Below, in pieces: positions 33,907 to 46,924 of a stretch of DNA of 64,000 bases (position 1 is the first letter of the stretch; each line of letters begins with the position of its first letter). This DNA is from Hippopus hippopus. Taxonomy: Eukaryota; Mollusca; Bivalvia; Cardiida; Cardiidae. Below the pieces are notes generated by a model. It saw only the letters and a list, made by a program, of their open reading frames with translations, did not search any database and was not told the DNA's origin. Location of the stretch: assembly GCA_946811185.2 (NCBI GenBank), contig OX328106.1:9404777-9468776 (forward strand), given 5' to 3'. A program made the translations under genes and the position numbers.

Positions 33907-34615
33907 CAATGAGCCTCTGACCTCAAAGAATAGTGAGTCTCTGACCTCAAAGACACTCAGATTAAGAATTGTGATAGTGAGTCTCTGAACTCAAAGACAC
34001 TCAGATAGAGTAGTGATAGGGAACCTCTGAGCTGAAAGACACTCAGATTAACAAAAGTGATAGTGAGCCTCTGACCTCATAGACACTCAGATTAAGAATA
34101 GTGAGCCTCTGACCTCAAAAACACTCAGAATAAGAATAGTGAGCCTCTGACCTCAAAGACACTCAAATTAAGAATAATGAGCCTCTGACCTCAAAGAAAC
34201 ACAGATAAAGAATAGTGATAGTGAACCTCTAAGCTGAAAGACACTCAGATTAACAAAAGTGATAGTGAGCCTCTGACCTCATAGACACTCAGATTAAGAA
34301 TAGTGAGCCTCTGACCTCAAAAACACTCAGAATAAGAATAATGAGCCTCTGACCTCAAAGACACTCAGATAAAGAATAGTGATAGTGAACCTCTGAGCTG
34401 AAAGACACTCAGATTAACAAAAGTGATAGTGAGCCTCTGACCTCATAGACACTCAGATTAAGAATAGTGAGCCTCTGACCTCAAAAACACTCAGAATAAG
34501 AATAGTGAGCCTCTGACCTCAAAGACACTCAAATTAAGAATAGTGAAGCTCTGACCTCAAAGACACTCAGATTAGGAATTGTGATAGTGAACCACTGAAC
34601 TCAAAGACACTCATA
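33907..34615. repeat. 38-bp minisatellite (U5)
   Basis: Same monomer number and order as U0. Confidence 0.92.
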
Positions 34616-35852
34616 CTACATCGAGTTCGAGGCAATTAATTGAAAGGCCTATTACAACATAAAAGCCAAACCTAGCGACAATGAGTCGGGTGGCGCCCGA
34701 TGAAACCCCTGCCCATGAGCAGCTAATATGTTTAAAAACTGGGGGACTAGGTGCCAGGCGTAAATCATTACGAGAGTTCAAAATTAAATTTTGAAAGCAC
34801 TATTTTATTTTCTGCAATAAAATATAGACCCTTAAACAGACGATGTTTGCCGAAAGCATTCTATATATACATTAAAAACACCGTTCTTAGTTATGGATTG
34901 TTCGCTTGTAGCTCGTCTCAATCTGCACCGATTGATCTGATCCTTATGTTAGTTTATAGAAGACATCCTGGGCTTCATTGCAGGCACCTCAATTTTTTTT
35001 TTTTCTGCTATAAATTGTGACGTCGTAATAGAAGATGTTCCTCTGAGGAATCAAGAGTTTTTTAAAGAAAAACTTAGAAATTTAAGGACTACCGGACTGT
35101 AGAACAGCTCATGCTGCGCTGGTCGAGCCGATCTTGGGTCATATTAAAGAGCTCCTTCGGGTCTACATGTTGGTTTCATCTGTTGAATTCTTACGATACA
35201 TGCAGACGCGAATACGGACGATGTTTGTGTAAAGAAATCAGGGAAATAACAAAATCTTCTGGAAATCGCCATAGATGAATTGCAGCTCATCTTACTTGCG
35301 GTTGCAATTATTTTAAGAATTAGCCAATGTTATCCAAACTTATAGCCCACAGTGTGCCCTTTATTTTGAGACTAAAATTGGCTCAATCAGTGAAGTCTGA
35401 GATGAGCTACAGGCTGTTAATCCGTAAAAGTTCTATAATTTTTCTTTGAAATACAGGAATTCGTCTAGAAACATCGTCTTTTATGGCGTCTGTATTTATT
35501 GTAGAAACATAAAGACAGTGTGTAACTTGTAGCCATGAATGTCCCCTTTTAAATAAGACCATGATCGACTAAGTGGGTGCAGATTGTGATGAGCTACAAT
35601 AGAGCAATCAATAACAAATAAAAGCTTTTTTACCGCGTAAGAAGAAATCTGGAAAATTATTGATTTTCTTTGTAATATCTCCGGTCCTCCTTGACAGAAA
35701 TATACCGTGTTTGGTATCGTTGGAAAGCATTTTTAATCCTCTATAACCCGCAACATAAATGAATTGTAAGAGCTGCTTTATAACGAAAATCTCGACGTCA
35801 TTACAGACTGTGAAGTATACATTACCAAAGAAATTGTGCTACTGATGGTTTT

Positions 35853-36367
35853 TATTCTCTTTCTTCATGCATTGTCTGTCCGTAAATCACTTTGATTGCT
35901 CACCTCAAATAGAGGACTCGCTGACCTCATGTACTGGCCATGGCTAATTAGGGTTAGGGTTGGGTAAAGGCTTATGTTTAAGGATAGGGTTAGGTTTTAG
36001 GCTTAGGTTTACAATCATAGTGCGACAGGGTCACTGAGATCAGTTGGGAGAATCCGACTTTTGAACACTATCTACAATCTATTAAGTTCACGGAGCGGAC
36101 AGGGTCCCAAAAAGTCTCGGTGTTCCTAGACTCAATGATGAGTTTCCCTCAGATTGGTTTCAAAGATTATGGTGGGGGGAATTTTTATCTCAGGTTACTG
36201 TTAAGATATTCTCTTTCTTCATGCATTGTTTATCTGTATATCACTTTGATTCCTCTCCCCAAATAGAGGACTCGCTGACCTTATGTACTAACCATGGTTA
36301 ATTAAGGTTAGCTTAGGGCTTATGGTTAGGGTTAGGTTTCGGGTTTAGGGTTAGGGTTAGGGTTTAG
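35853..36367. repeat. Paired telomere-like blocks (U5)
   Basis: Same as U0. Confidence 0.85.
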
Positions 36368-36862
36368 GCTTAAAACGATGTATGAGACACTTGAGATGAG
36401 ACAAAATGAATATGATTGGCTGCCGAAGTCACGTGTCAGAAAAACTTTACCTCTACCCTGTCCCTGTCCTTTGCCCTTACCCTAATCTTCAAGATGCGTT
36501 GGTGACATGTGCAAAATATTAGTGGGCAAACCCACGTGGCCATTTAGTCGCCATTTTGTAAAACTGTGGAATATTTCAAGAAAATAATACGATAATGGAA
36601 TGCTTTGACTGATAATCGTGTTTTTTTTTTTTTTTTTTTTTCATGTTTGAGACATAGTTACTGTTCAGTTGTTCATTTTGGAAATAGGACTTGAAGGTGA
36701 GAAGTATTTTTCTTCTTTTATTTAAACTTTTCCTCTTCTGTTTGTGCAATGACTACATATTTACAGCACCGACCTAAGCATCCGGCATAGTTGATGTTGT
36801 AATAGCCTAGGTAATTATCAATCTTTAAATGTTTCCACACCATTGATTTAGTCATTGTCACT

Positions 36863-37827
36863 ACCACTTCCCCTGCTCCGTGCTCTTTCCCTGACAATTC
36901 CCCTGTCCCTTCCCTCCCCCATCCCATTCCATGCCCCTTCTCCTGTCTCTACCTTTGCTCCTCCCCTTCCCCTTCCCCTGTCCCATTCCTTCCCCTTCAC
37001 TCGCCTTCCCCAAGTGTTCCCCTGCCTTCCACCGCCTTCCATAAGTGTTCCACTGCCTTCCCCCGCCTTCCCCAAGTCACTTTATTTTATTTTATTTCAT
37101 TTTTTTTTTTTTTTTTGCGCCTTTCCCTGCCTTCCCCAAGTGTTCCCCTGCCTTTCCCTTTCTTCCCCAAGCAAATGTTTGCCTTCCCCCGCCTACCCCG
37201 AGTGTTACCCTGCCTTCCCCGCCTTCTCCAAGTCATTTGTTGCCTTCCTCCGCCTTCCCCAAGTGTTCCTCTGCCTTGTTCCGCTTTCCCCAAGTCATTT
37301 CTTGACTTCCCCGCCCTCCCAAAGTCAACTATTGCCTCCCCCTTCTTCCCCAAGTGTTCCCCTGCCTTCCCCTATTCCACTTTTGCCTTCCCCAAGTGGA
37401 AAAATTCCCCCGTCCTTTCCCCTGTCCCTGACCTGTCGCTGTCTTTTTCCCTTCCCCTGTAACTGTGTCTTCCTTTGCCCCTGACCCTGTCTCTTCCTCT
37501 TCCCCTTCCCCTGACCTTGTCTCTTCCCTTACCTCTGACCCTGTCCCTTCCCTTGCACCTTGACCCTGTCCCTTTCCCTGGCCCTGCCAATTGTTCTGCA
37601 TTGTTCTCCTGCCTTCTGCAAAGCTTAACAAATTGGTTGTTTTTAATTTCTCTACCACCAAAATGTTCACATGCCTTTTTTTTAACTTTTCCAATCATTC
37701 CTCTGTCTCAACAAGCTGCTCTTGTTTTTTCCTTGCCTACTCTCGCATTCTTTAACTTTCCCAATGCCTTATCCATATGTTCCTCTATTTTCTCTTGCAT
37801 TCCCGAAACATCATCAACTTTCCCGTG
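36863..37827. repeat. Pyrimidine-rich repeats (U5)
   Basis: Switches to the GCGCC and CCTTG alleles. Confidence 0.87.
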
Positions 37828-37860
37828 TGTACCTAAGCAATAGTATATATATTTCAGAAG

Positions 37861-38388
37861 ATGGCCTCTGAAAACGACAGTGATGAGGAAGAGTTCTTGT
37901 TGACTGACACAGCTTTAGAAAATGCTGAAAATTTTAAAGCTGCCTGGAATGGAGACGTAGGTTTCCTTAAGCGAGACAAGTATATAGTAGTGAGAGGATC
38001 AACAATTGGTAAAGACGAGGATTGCGGTATTAATTTAATGCCTGATATTGACGGAATTAGTATTTTGTGGAAGGACATTGGAAAGGGATTGGAAATAAGT
38101 TACACGCATCTAAACTTGTCACCTAGATATAGTTATGAATTAAAGCCCATTTATTCAGTTGTTAAGAAACATTTGAAACTGACAGATTATGACGATATTG
38201 GTATAGCTAATTTGAAATACAGTGTTGGGTATCAAGTGATGTATAGTGAAGGTTGGGACACATGGCTCATGTTTCTGCCAAAGCAAAAGCGGAATAGTCC
38301 AGACTACACGAGGTTGCTTTGCAACATGACAGAACGCAATATTGAAATTATTCGAGTAGAATTCCAGAATGGACTGAAAGAATTATAG
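37861..38388 (+). CDS. ORF1 (U6)
   Basis: Intact 175-codon copy. The U5 deletion is not shared. Confidence 0.5.
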   Translation: MASENDSDEEEFLLTDTALENAENFKAAWNGDVGFLKRDKYIVVRGSTIGKDEDCGINLMPDIDGISILWKDIGKGLEISYTHLNLSPRYSYELKPIYSVVKKHLKLTDYDDIGIANLKYSVGYQVMYSEGWDTWLMFLPKQKRNSPDYTRLLCNMTERNIEIIRVEFQNGLKEL

Positions 38389-39716
38389 AAGACAGGAATT
38401 GCAACAGACACCTTGGCCAAGAATAATCTTGACAATCTGTTATGAATGTTCGTGTTACCAGGAGACCGGGGTGTCGTACTGAATGTTCTTCAAAGAAGTA
38501 TCGAACATGCAGACTTATACAATCCCGCCTTTGAAGCGAAGATGTTTACGTTTAGACTTGGGGAAAAGTGCAGATCTGTTTTGTCATCCAGAGATTTATC
38601 GAATATTTGTCTTTATCCACAGAATGTGCGTTTCCTACAGATGTATTCCGACATGCCACATCGTCGTCCTCGTACGGTGGTCCATCCGGTATTCAGGATC
38701 CGTGATTGTTGTAGACGGTATTTATCGTGAAATGAATAGACAAATTAAAAGCAGACGCTACACAATACATAAGCGAAGTACGGAACAATTTTAATCAGAT
38801 GAGAGCAGGGGTGTGCCGTTTGGAGTTCGTAGTTTGCTTACCCGATTGTCTTTGTTGTGTTGAAGGCAAAGAACTAATAAACCAAAGCAATGTTTATGCA
38901 TTGTTACAAGAGCACGCAATGCTAGCACCTTTTGATAACTCGGGAAACGTTGTTGGTTGTATCAGAGAAGTTGGTCTCTACCTTTGCGATAGACTTATGG
39001 ATATATATAGAACAGCCCATTTTGCAATCAGTCAAGGACTTATTCGGTGAATTTAGGAATTGGACTTTCGTCCCCCTCTCGCTCATTAACAGATCAAAAT
39101 GGTTTTCTTTGTTTGGAGGATAGTTCATCGTGCTGTCTTAATGAAACTTCATCTCCTCCATTGAGTATCTACACACAGAATGTGACAGTGCAAGGACAAA
39201 TTAAGAGATTGTTTGGGCCATACAACTACATCAATTCTAGTCAGGTCGTGTCCGGAGGGCGCAATAATCATGTGTCTTCTAGAGGATTTGTATTCGACCG
39301 GAAATGTGTTTTTGCGTTTTCCCGACTTTTTGTTGTCGATGAAGAAAGCTTCTGGAAATCAAAATTAAAGAATTGTTGGAGGAATAAATTCGAAGGACCT
39401 TGATGGAAAGATTGTTGGTTGCAAGAAATACAAGTGGCCAATAGTATTTGGATGTATAAAGAGCATGTTAAAAGGAGACACGAAAAGGCTAGTGACCATG
39501 TGCATCGAAGGAATACGTTCTTCTGATCTTGGATTTTTCCCTGCAGTTCGATTCTTTGATCAAAATAGGAATTGGAGTTATACCTATGGAGTGTGGGTTT
39601 TGATGGACGGAGAATCTGGTCAAGGGACATTCGAGAACGAGGCGAACAGCCTTCATGGATTGCTATTGCTGGAGTTAGAACGATAGAAGATATGTCACAC
39701 GAGCCACTATCAAAAT
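38389..39716 (+). pseudogene. Broken coding block (U6)
   Basis: Pieces at 38446-38730, 38483-38794, 38799-39050, 39047-39403 and 39465-39686. Ser allele, and return to the Thr allele. Confidence 0.4.
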
Positions 39717-40352
39717 ATGGTGTTTCCATGGCTTAAAGATGTACTTGAGAAGATAGCAGAGAAGAAACTGGGCCAGAATGAGAAGGTGTTAGTACTAACC
39801 TTTGTCAGTAGTGTAGCTTTGATTATGAATGGGAAATATGTAGACTACAATAACATCAGTAGGTTGGAACCAAAGCTACCCATTACACAGTTCACACTTC
39901 GATTGCTTGAGGTCCAGTGTAAGTTTAGACTTGGTAATGTGAATACCATTCGACTGCTAAAGTTGCACCCATCAATTCCCCACAAACTGACACAGGTCGA
40001 GAAGAACAAAAGACAGAAGGTGGACCAAGAAACTGTTCAACAAAGGGAAAGTACCCGGGAAATGATCAGAGACGATAACGAACTGGTAGGACTAGAAACG
40101 ATAGCCGAAGAAACAGAAAATGTGGGTAATTCAAAGATAGGAAAGAGCAGACATGTACCCACTAATGCATGTATAATCAAATCAGCCTGGAGTGAAGGCG
40201 AAGTGGAAATATTGAAAGAAGTAATGGGTCAAAAGAAAGGAGGTAGAGTTGAGAGGTACATTTTGTATCAGAATATGTGTCAGGAAAAGGGTATACCCGA
40301 TACGTCGGAAAAGGCTTTTATTGTCAAGATGAACAGATTTGAAAAACAATAG
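39717..40352 (+). CDS. ORF F (U6), Ile182 variant
   Basis: Intact. CGA to AGA at 40245 is silent; AGG to ATT at 40260-40262 changes Arg182 to Ile in the second putative helix of the Myb/SANT-like region. Confidence 0.5.
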   Translation: MVFPWLKDVLEKIAEKKLGQNEKVLVLTFVSSVALIMNGKYVDYNNISRLEPKLPITQFTLRLLEVQCKFRLGNVNTIRLLKLHPSIPHKLTQVEKNKRQKVDQETVQQRESTREMIRDDNELVGLETIAEETENVGNSKIGKSRHVPTNACIIKSAWSEGEVEILKEVMGQKKGGRVERYILYQNMCQEKGIPDTSEKAFIVKMNRFEKQ

Positions 40353-40415
40353 AAGTAATCGTACTGAATTAATGATTTAATAGAATTTGCGTTGAGGTAC
40401 TGAAAAGAGTAGAAA

Positions 40416-41124
40416 CAATGAGCCTCTGACCTCAAAGAATAGTGAGTCTCTGACCTCAAAGACACTCAGATTAAGAATTGTGATAGTGAGTCTCTGAACT
40501 CAAAGACACTCAGATAGAGTAGTGATAGGGAACCTCTGAGCTGAAAGACACTCAGATTAACAAAAGTGATAGTGAGCCTCTGACCTCATAGACACTCAGA
40601 TTAAGAATAGTGAGCCTCTGACCTCAAAAACACTCAGAATAAGAATAGTGAGCCTCTGACCTCAAAGACACTCAAATTAAGAATAATGAGCCTCTGACCT
40701 CAAAGAAACACAGATAAAGAATAGTGATAGTGAACCTCTAAGCTGAAAGACACTCAGATTAACAAAAGTGATAGTGAGCCTCTGACCTCATAGACACTCA
40801 GATTAAGAATAGTGAGCCTCTGACCTCAAAAACACTCAGAATAAGAATAATGAGCCTCTGACCTCAAAGACACTCAGATAAAGAATAGTGATAGTGAACC
40901 TCTGAGCTGAAAGACACTCAGATTAACAAAAGTGATAGTGAGCCTCTGACCTCATAGACACTCAGATTAAGAATAGTGAGCCTCTGACCTCAAAAACACT
41001 CAGAATAAGAATAGTGAGCCTCTGACCTCAAAGACACTCAAATTAAGAATAGTGAAGCTCTGACCTCAAAGACACTCAGATTAGGAATTGTGATAGTGAA
41101 CCACTGAACTCAAAGACACTCATA
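40416..41124. repeat. 38-bp minisatellite (U6)
   Basis: Same monomer number and order as U0. Confidence 0.92.
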
Positions 41125-42361
41125 CTACATCGAGTTCGAGGCAATTAATTGAAAGGCCTATTACAACATAAAAGCCAAACCTAGCGACAATGAGTCGGGT
41201 GGCGCCCGATGAAACCCCTGCCCATGAGCAGCTAATATGTTTAAAAACTGGGGGACTAGGTGCCAGGCGTAAATCATTACGAGAGTTCAAAATTAAATTT
41301 TGAAAGCACTATTTTATTTTCTGCAATAAAATATAGACCCTTAAACAGACGATGTTTGCCGAAAGCATTCTATATATACATTAAAAACACCGTTCTTAGT
41401 TATGGATTGTTCGCTTGTAGCTCGTCTCAATCTGCACCGATTGATCTGATCCTTATGTTAGTTTATAGAAGACATCCTGGGCTTCATTGCAGGCACCTCA
41501 ATTTTTTTTTTTTCTGCTATAAATTGTGACGTCGTAATAGAAGATGTTCCTCTGAGGAATCAAGAGTTTTTTAAAGAAAAACTTAGAAATTTAAGGACTA
41601 CCGGACTGTAGAACAGCTCATGCTGCGCTGGTCGAGCCGATCTTGGGTCATATTAAAGAGCTCCTTCGGGTCTACATGTTGGTTTCATCTGTTGAATTCT
41701 TACGATACATGCAGACGCGAATACGGACGATGTTTGTGTAAAGAAATCAGGGAAATAACAAAATCTTCTGGAAATCGCCATAGATGAATTGCAGCTCATC
41801 TTACTTGCGGTTGCAATTATTTTAAGAATTAGCCAATGTTATCCAAACTTATAGCCCACAGTGTGCCCTTTATTTTGAGACTAAAATTGGCTCAATCAGT
41901 GAAGTCTGAGATGAGCTACAGGCTGTTAATCCGTAAAAGTTCTATAATTTTTCTTTGAAATACAGGAATTCGTCTAGAAACATCGTCTTTTATGGCGTCT
42001 GTATTTATTGTAGAAACATAAAGACAGTGTGTAACTTGTAGCCATGAATGTCCCCTTTTAAATAAGACCATGATCGACTAAGTGGGTGCAGATTGTGATG
42101 AGCTACAATAGAGCAATCAATAACAAATAAAAGCTTTTTTACCGCGTAAGAAGAAATCTGGAAAATTATTGATTTTCTTTGTAATATCTCCGGTCCTCCT
42201 TGACAGAAATATACCGTGTTTGGTATCGTTGGAAAGCATTTTTAATCCTCTATAACCCGCAACATAAATGAATTGTAAGAGCTGCTTTATAACGAAAATC
42301 TCGACGTCATTACAGACTGTGAAGTATACATTACCAAAGAAATTGTGCTACTGATGGTTTT

Positions 42362-42876
42362 TATTCTCTTTCTTCATGCATTGTCTGTCCGTAAATCACT
42401 TTGATTGCTCACCTCAAATAGAGGACTCGCTGACCTCATGTACTGGCCATGGCTAATTAGGGTTAGGGTTGGGTAAAGGCTTATGTTTAAGGATAGGGTT
42501 AGGTTTTAGGCTTAGGTTTACAATCATAGTGCGACAGGGTCACTGAGATCAGTTGGGAGAATCCGACTTTTGAACACTATCTACAATCTATTAAGTTCAC
42601 GGAGCGGACAGGGTCCCAAAAAGTCTCGGTGTTCCTAGACTCAATGATGAGTTTCCCTCAGATTGGTTTCAAAGATTATGGTGGGGGGAATTTTTATCTC
42701 AGGTTACTGTTAAGATATTCTCTTTCTTCATGCATTGTTTATCTGTATATCACTTTGATTCCTCTCCCCAAATAGAGGACTCGCTGACCTTATGTACTAA
42801 CCATGGTTAATTAAGGTTAGCTTAGGGCTTATGGTTAGGGTTAGGTTTCGGGTTTAGGGTTAGGGTTAGGGTTTAG
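42362..42876. repeat. Paired telomere-like blocks (U6)
   Basis: Same as U0. Confidence 0.85.
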
Positions 42877-43371
42877 GCTTAAAACGATGTATGAGACACT
42901 TGAGATGAGACAAAATGAATATGATTGGCTGCCGAAGTCACGTGTCAGAAAAACTTTACCTCTACCCTGTCCCTGTCCTTTGCCCTTACCCTAATCTTCA
43001 AGATGCGTTGGTGACATGTGCAAAATATTAGTGGGCAAACCCACGTGGCCATTTAGTCGCCATTTTGTAAAACTGTGGAATATTTCAAGAAAATAATACG
43101 ATAATGGAATGCTTTGACTGATAATCGTGTTTTTTTTTTTTTTTTTTTTTCATGTTTGAGACATAGTTACTGTTCAGTTGTTCATTTTGGAAATAGGACT
43201 TGAAGGTGAGAAGTATTTTTCTTCTTTTATTTAAACTTTTCCTCTTCTGTTTGTGCAATGACTACATATTTACAGCACCGACCTAAGCATCCGGCATAGT
43301 TGATGTTGTAATAGCCTAGGTAATTATCAATCTTTAAATGTTTCCACACCATTGATTTAGTCATTGTCACT

Positions 43372-44336
43372 ACCACTTCCCCTGCTCCGTGCTCTTTCCC
43401 TGACAATTCCCCTGTCCCTTCCCTCCCCCATCCCATTCCATGCCCCTTCTCCTGTCTCTACCTTTGCTCCTCCCCTTCCCCTTCCCCTGTCCCATTCCTT
43501 CCCCTTCACTCGCCTTCCCCAAGTGTTCCCCTGCCTTCCACCGCCTTCCATAAGTGTTCCACTGCCTTCCCCCGCCTTCCCCAAGTCACTTTATTTTATT
43601 TTATTTCATTTTTTTTTTTTTTTTTGCGCCTTTCCCTGCCTTCCCCAAGTGTTCCCCTGCCTTTCCCTTTCTTCCCCAAGCAAATGTTTGCCTTCCCCCG
43701 CCTACCCCGAGTGTTACCCTGCCTTCCCCGCCTTCTCCAAGTCATTTGTTGCCTTCCTCCGCCTTCCCCAAGTGTTCCTCTGCCTTGTTCCGCTTTCCCC
43801 AAGTCATTTCTTGACTTCCCCGCCCTCCCAAAGTCAACTATTGCCTCCCCCTTCTTCCCCAAGTGTTCCCCTGCCTTCCCCTATTCCACTTTTGCCTTCC
43901 CCAAGTGGAAAAATTCCCCCGTCCTTTCCCCTGTCCCTGACCTGTCGCTGTCTTTTTCCCTTCCCCTGTAACTGTGTCTTCCTTTGCCCCTGACCCTGTC
44001 TCTTCCTCTTCCCCTTCCCCTGACCTTGTCTCTTCCCTTACCTCTGACCCTGTCCCTTCCCTTGCACCTTGACCCTGTCCCTTTCCCTGGCCCTGCCAAT
44101 TGTTCTGCATTGTTCTCCTGCCTTCTGCAAAGCTTAACAAATTGGTTGTTTTTAATTTCTCTACCACCAAAATGTTCACATGCCTTTTTTTTAACTTTTC
44201 CAATCATTCCTCTGTCTCAACAAGCTGCTCTTGTTTTTTCCTTGCCTACTCTCGCATTCTTTAACTTTCCCAATGCCTTATCCATATGTTCCTCTATTTT
44301 CTCTTGCATTCCCGAAACATCATCAACTTTCCCGTG
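43372..44336. repeat. Pyrimidine-rich repeats (U6)
   Basis: GCGCC and CCTTG alleles. Confidence 0.87.
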
Positions 44337-44369
44337 TGTACCTAAGCAATAGTATATATATTTCAGAAG

Positions 44370-44897
44370 ATGGCCTCTGAAAACGACAGTGATGAGGAAG
44401 AGTTCTTGTTGACTGACACAGCTTTAGAAAATGCTGAAAATTTTAAAGCTGCCTGGAATGGAGACGTAGGTTTCCTTAAGCGAGACAAGTATATAGTAGT
44501 GAGAGGATCAACAATTGGTAAAGACGAGGATTGCGGTATTAATTTAATGCCTGATATTGACGGAATTAGTATTTTGTGGAAGGACATTGGAAAGGGATTG
44601 GAAATAAGTTACACGCATCTAAACTTGTCACCTAGATATAGTTATGAATTAAAGCCCATTTATTCAGTTGTTAAGAAACATTTGAAACTGACAGATTATG
44701 ACGATATTGGTATAGCTAATTTGAAATACAGTGTTGGGTATCAAGTGATGTATAGTGAAGGTTGGGACACATGGCTCATGTTTCTGCCAAAGCAAAAGCG
44801 GAATAGTCCAGACTACACGAGGTTGCTTTGCAACATGACAGAACGCAATATTGAAATTATTCGAGTAGAATTCCAGAATGGACTGAAAGAATTATAG
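44370..44897 (+). CDS. ORF1 (U7)
   Basis: Intact 175-codon copy, protein unchanged. Confidence 0.5.
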   Translation: MASENDSDEEEFLLTDTALENAENFKAAWNGDVGFLKRDKYIVVRGSTIGKDEDCGINLMPDIDGISILWKDIGKGLEISYTHLNLSPRYSYELKPIYSVVKKHLKLTDYDDIGIANLKYSVGYQVMYSEGWDTWLMFLPKQKRNSPDYTRLLCNMTERNIEIIRVEFQNGLKEL

Positions 44898-46225
44898 AAG
44901 ACAGGAATTGCAACAGACACCTTGGCCAAGAATAATCTTGACAATCTGTTATGAATGTTCGTGTTACCAGGAGACCGGGGTGTCGTACTGAATGTTCTTC
45001 AAAGAAGTATCGAACATGCAGACTTATACAATCCCGCCTTTGAAGCGAAGATGTTTACGTTTAGACTTGGGGAAAAGTGCAGATCTGTTTTGTCATCCAG
45101 AGATTTATCGAATATTTGTCTTTATCCACAGAATGTGCGTTTCCTACAGATGTATTCCGACATGCCACATCGTCGTCCTCGTACGGTGGTCCATCCGGTA
45201 TTCAGGATCCGTGATTGTTGTAGACGGTATTTATCGTGAAATGAATAGACAAATTAAAAGCAGACGCTACACAATACATAAGCGAAGTACGGAACAATTT
45301 TAATCAGATGAGAGCAGGGGTGTGCCGTTTGGAGTTCGTAGTTTGCTTACCCGATTGTCTTTGTTGTGTTGAAGGCAAAGAACTAATAAACCAAAGCAAT
45401 GTTTATGCATTGTTACAAGAGCACGCAATGCTAGCACCTTTTGATAACTCGGGAAACGTTGTTGGTTGTATCAGAGAAGTTGGTCTCTACCTTTGCGATA
45501 GACTTATGGATATATATAGAACAGCCCATTTTGCAATCAGTCAAGGACTTATTCGGTGAATTTAGGAATTGGACTTTCGTCCCCCTCTCGCTCATTAACA
45601 GATCAAAATGGTTTTCTTTGTTTGGAGGATAGTTCATCGTGCTGTCTTAATGAAACTTCATCTCCTCCATTGAGTATCTACACACAGAATGTGACAGTGC
45701 AAGGACAAATTAAGAGATTGTTTGGGCCATACAACTACATCAATTCTAGTCAGGTCGTGTCCGGAGGGCGCAATAATCATGTGTCTTCTAGAGGATTTGT
45801 ATTCGACCGGAAATGTGTTTTTGCGTTTTCCCGACTTTTTGTTGTCGATGAAGAAAGCTTCTGGAAATCAAAATTAAAGAATTGTTGGAGGAATAAATTC
45901 GAAGGACCTTGATGGAAAGATTGTTGGTTGCAAGAAATACAAGTGGCCAATAGTATTTGGATGTATAAAGAGCATGTTAAAAGGAGACACGAAAAGGCTA
46001 GTGACCATGTGCATCGAAGGAATACGTTCTTCTGATCTTGGATTTTTCCCTGCAGTTCGATTCTTTGATCAAAATAGGAATTGGAGTTATACCTATGGAG
46101 TGTGGGTTTTGATGGACGGAGAATCTGGTCAAGGGACATTCGAGAACGAGGCGAACAGCCTTCATGGATTGCTATTGCTGGAGTTAGAACGATAGAAGAT
46201 ATGTCACACGAGCCACTATCAAAAT
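44898..46225 (+). pseudogene. Broken coding block (U7)
   Basis: Pieces at 44955-45239, 44992-45303, 45308-45559, 45556-45912 and 45974-46195. Ser and Thr alleles. Confidence 0.4.
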
Positions 46226-46861
46226 ATGGTGTTTCCATGGCTTAAAGATGTACTTGAGAAGATAGCAGAGAAGAAACTGGGCCAGAATGAGAAGGTGTTA
46301 GTACTAACCTTTGTCAGTAGTGTAGCTTTGATTATGAATGGGAAATATGTAGACTACAATAACATCAGTAGGTTGGAACCAAAGCTACCCATTACACAGT
46401 TCACACTTCGATTGCTTGAGGTCCAGTGTAAGTTTAGACTTGGTAATGTGAATACCATTCGACTGCTAAAGTTGCACCCATCAATTCCCCACAAACTGAC
46501 ACAGGTCGAGAAGAACAAAAGACAGAAGGTGGACCAAGAAACTGTTCAACAAAGGGAAAGTACCCGGGAAATGATCAGAGACGATAACGAACTGGTAGGA
46601 CTAGAAACGATAGCCGAAGAAACAGAAAATGTGGGTAATTCAAAGATAGGAAAGAGCAGACATGTACCCACTAATGCATGTATAATCAAATCAGCCTGGA
46701 GTGAAGGCGAAGTGGAAATATTGAAAGAAGTAATGGGTCAAAAGAAAGGAGGTAGAGTTGAGAGGTACATTTTGTATCAGAATATGTGTCAGGAAAAGGG
46801 TATACCCGATACGTCGGAAAAGGCTTTTATTGTCAAGATGAACAGATTTGAAAAACAATAG
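46226..46861 (+). CDS. ORF F (U7), Ile182 variant
   Basis: Intact, with the same three linked substitutions as U6 (46754 and 46770-46771). Confidence 0.5.
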   Translation: MVFPWLKDVLEKIAEKKLGQNEKVLVLTFVSSVALIMNGKYVDYNNISRLEPKLPITQFTLRLLEVQCKFRLGNVNTIRLLKLHPSIPHKLTQVEKNKRQKVDQETVQQRESTREMIRDDNELVGLETIAEETENVGNSKIGKSRHVPTNACIIKSAWSEGEVEILKEVMGQKKGGRVERYILYQNMCQEKGIPDTSEKAFIVKMNRFEKQ

Positions 46862-46924
46862 AAGTAATCGTACTGAATTAATGATTTAATAGAATTTGCG
46901 TTGAGGTACTGAAAAGAGTAGAAA

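Larger units (their letters stand above)
31353..37860 (+). repeat. Macrosatellite unit U5, complete, 6508 bp, chimeric
   Basis: The only unit with a broken ORF1: one G is missing near 31859. Its 5' half carries the Ile allele of U2-U4, while its 3' half carries the GCGCC (near 37117) and CCTTG (near 37515) alleles of U6-U7. It therefore looks like a junction between two sub-blocks of the array. First poly-T is 12. Confidence 0.97.
37861..44369 (+). repeat. Macrosatellite unit U6, complete, 6509 bp
   Basis: First unit with the triple change in ORF F (40245 and 40261-40262, giving Arg182 to Ile). Thr allele in the short ORF at 39465-39686. First poly-T is 12. Confidence 0.97.
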
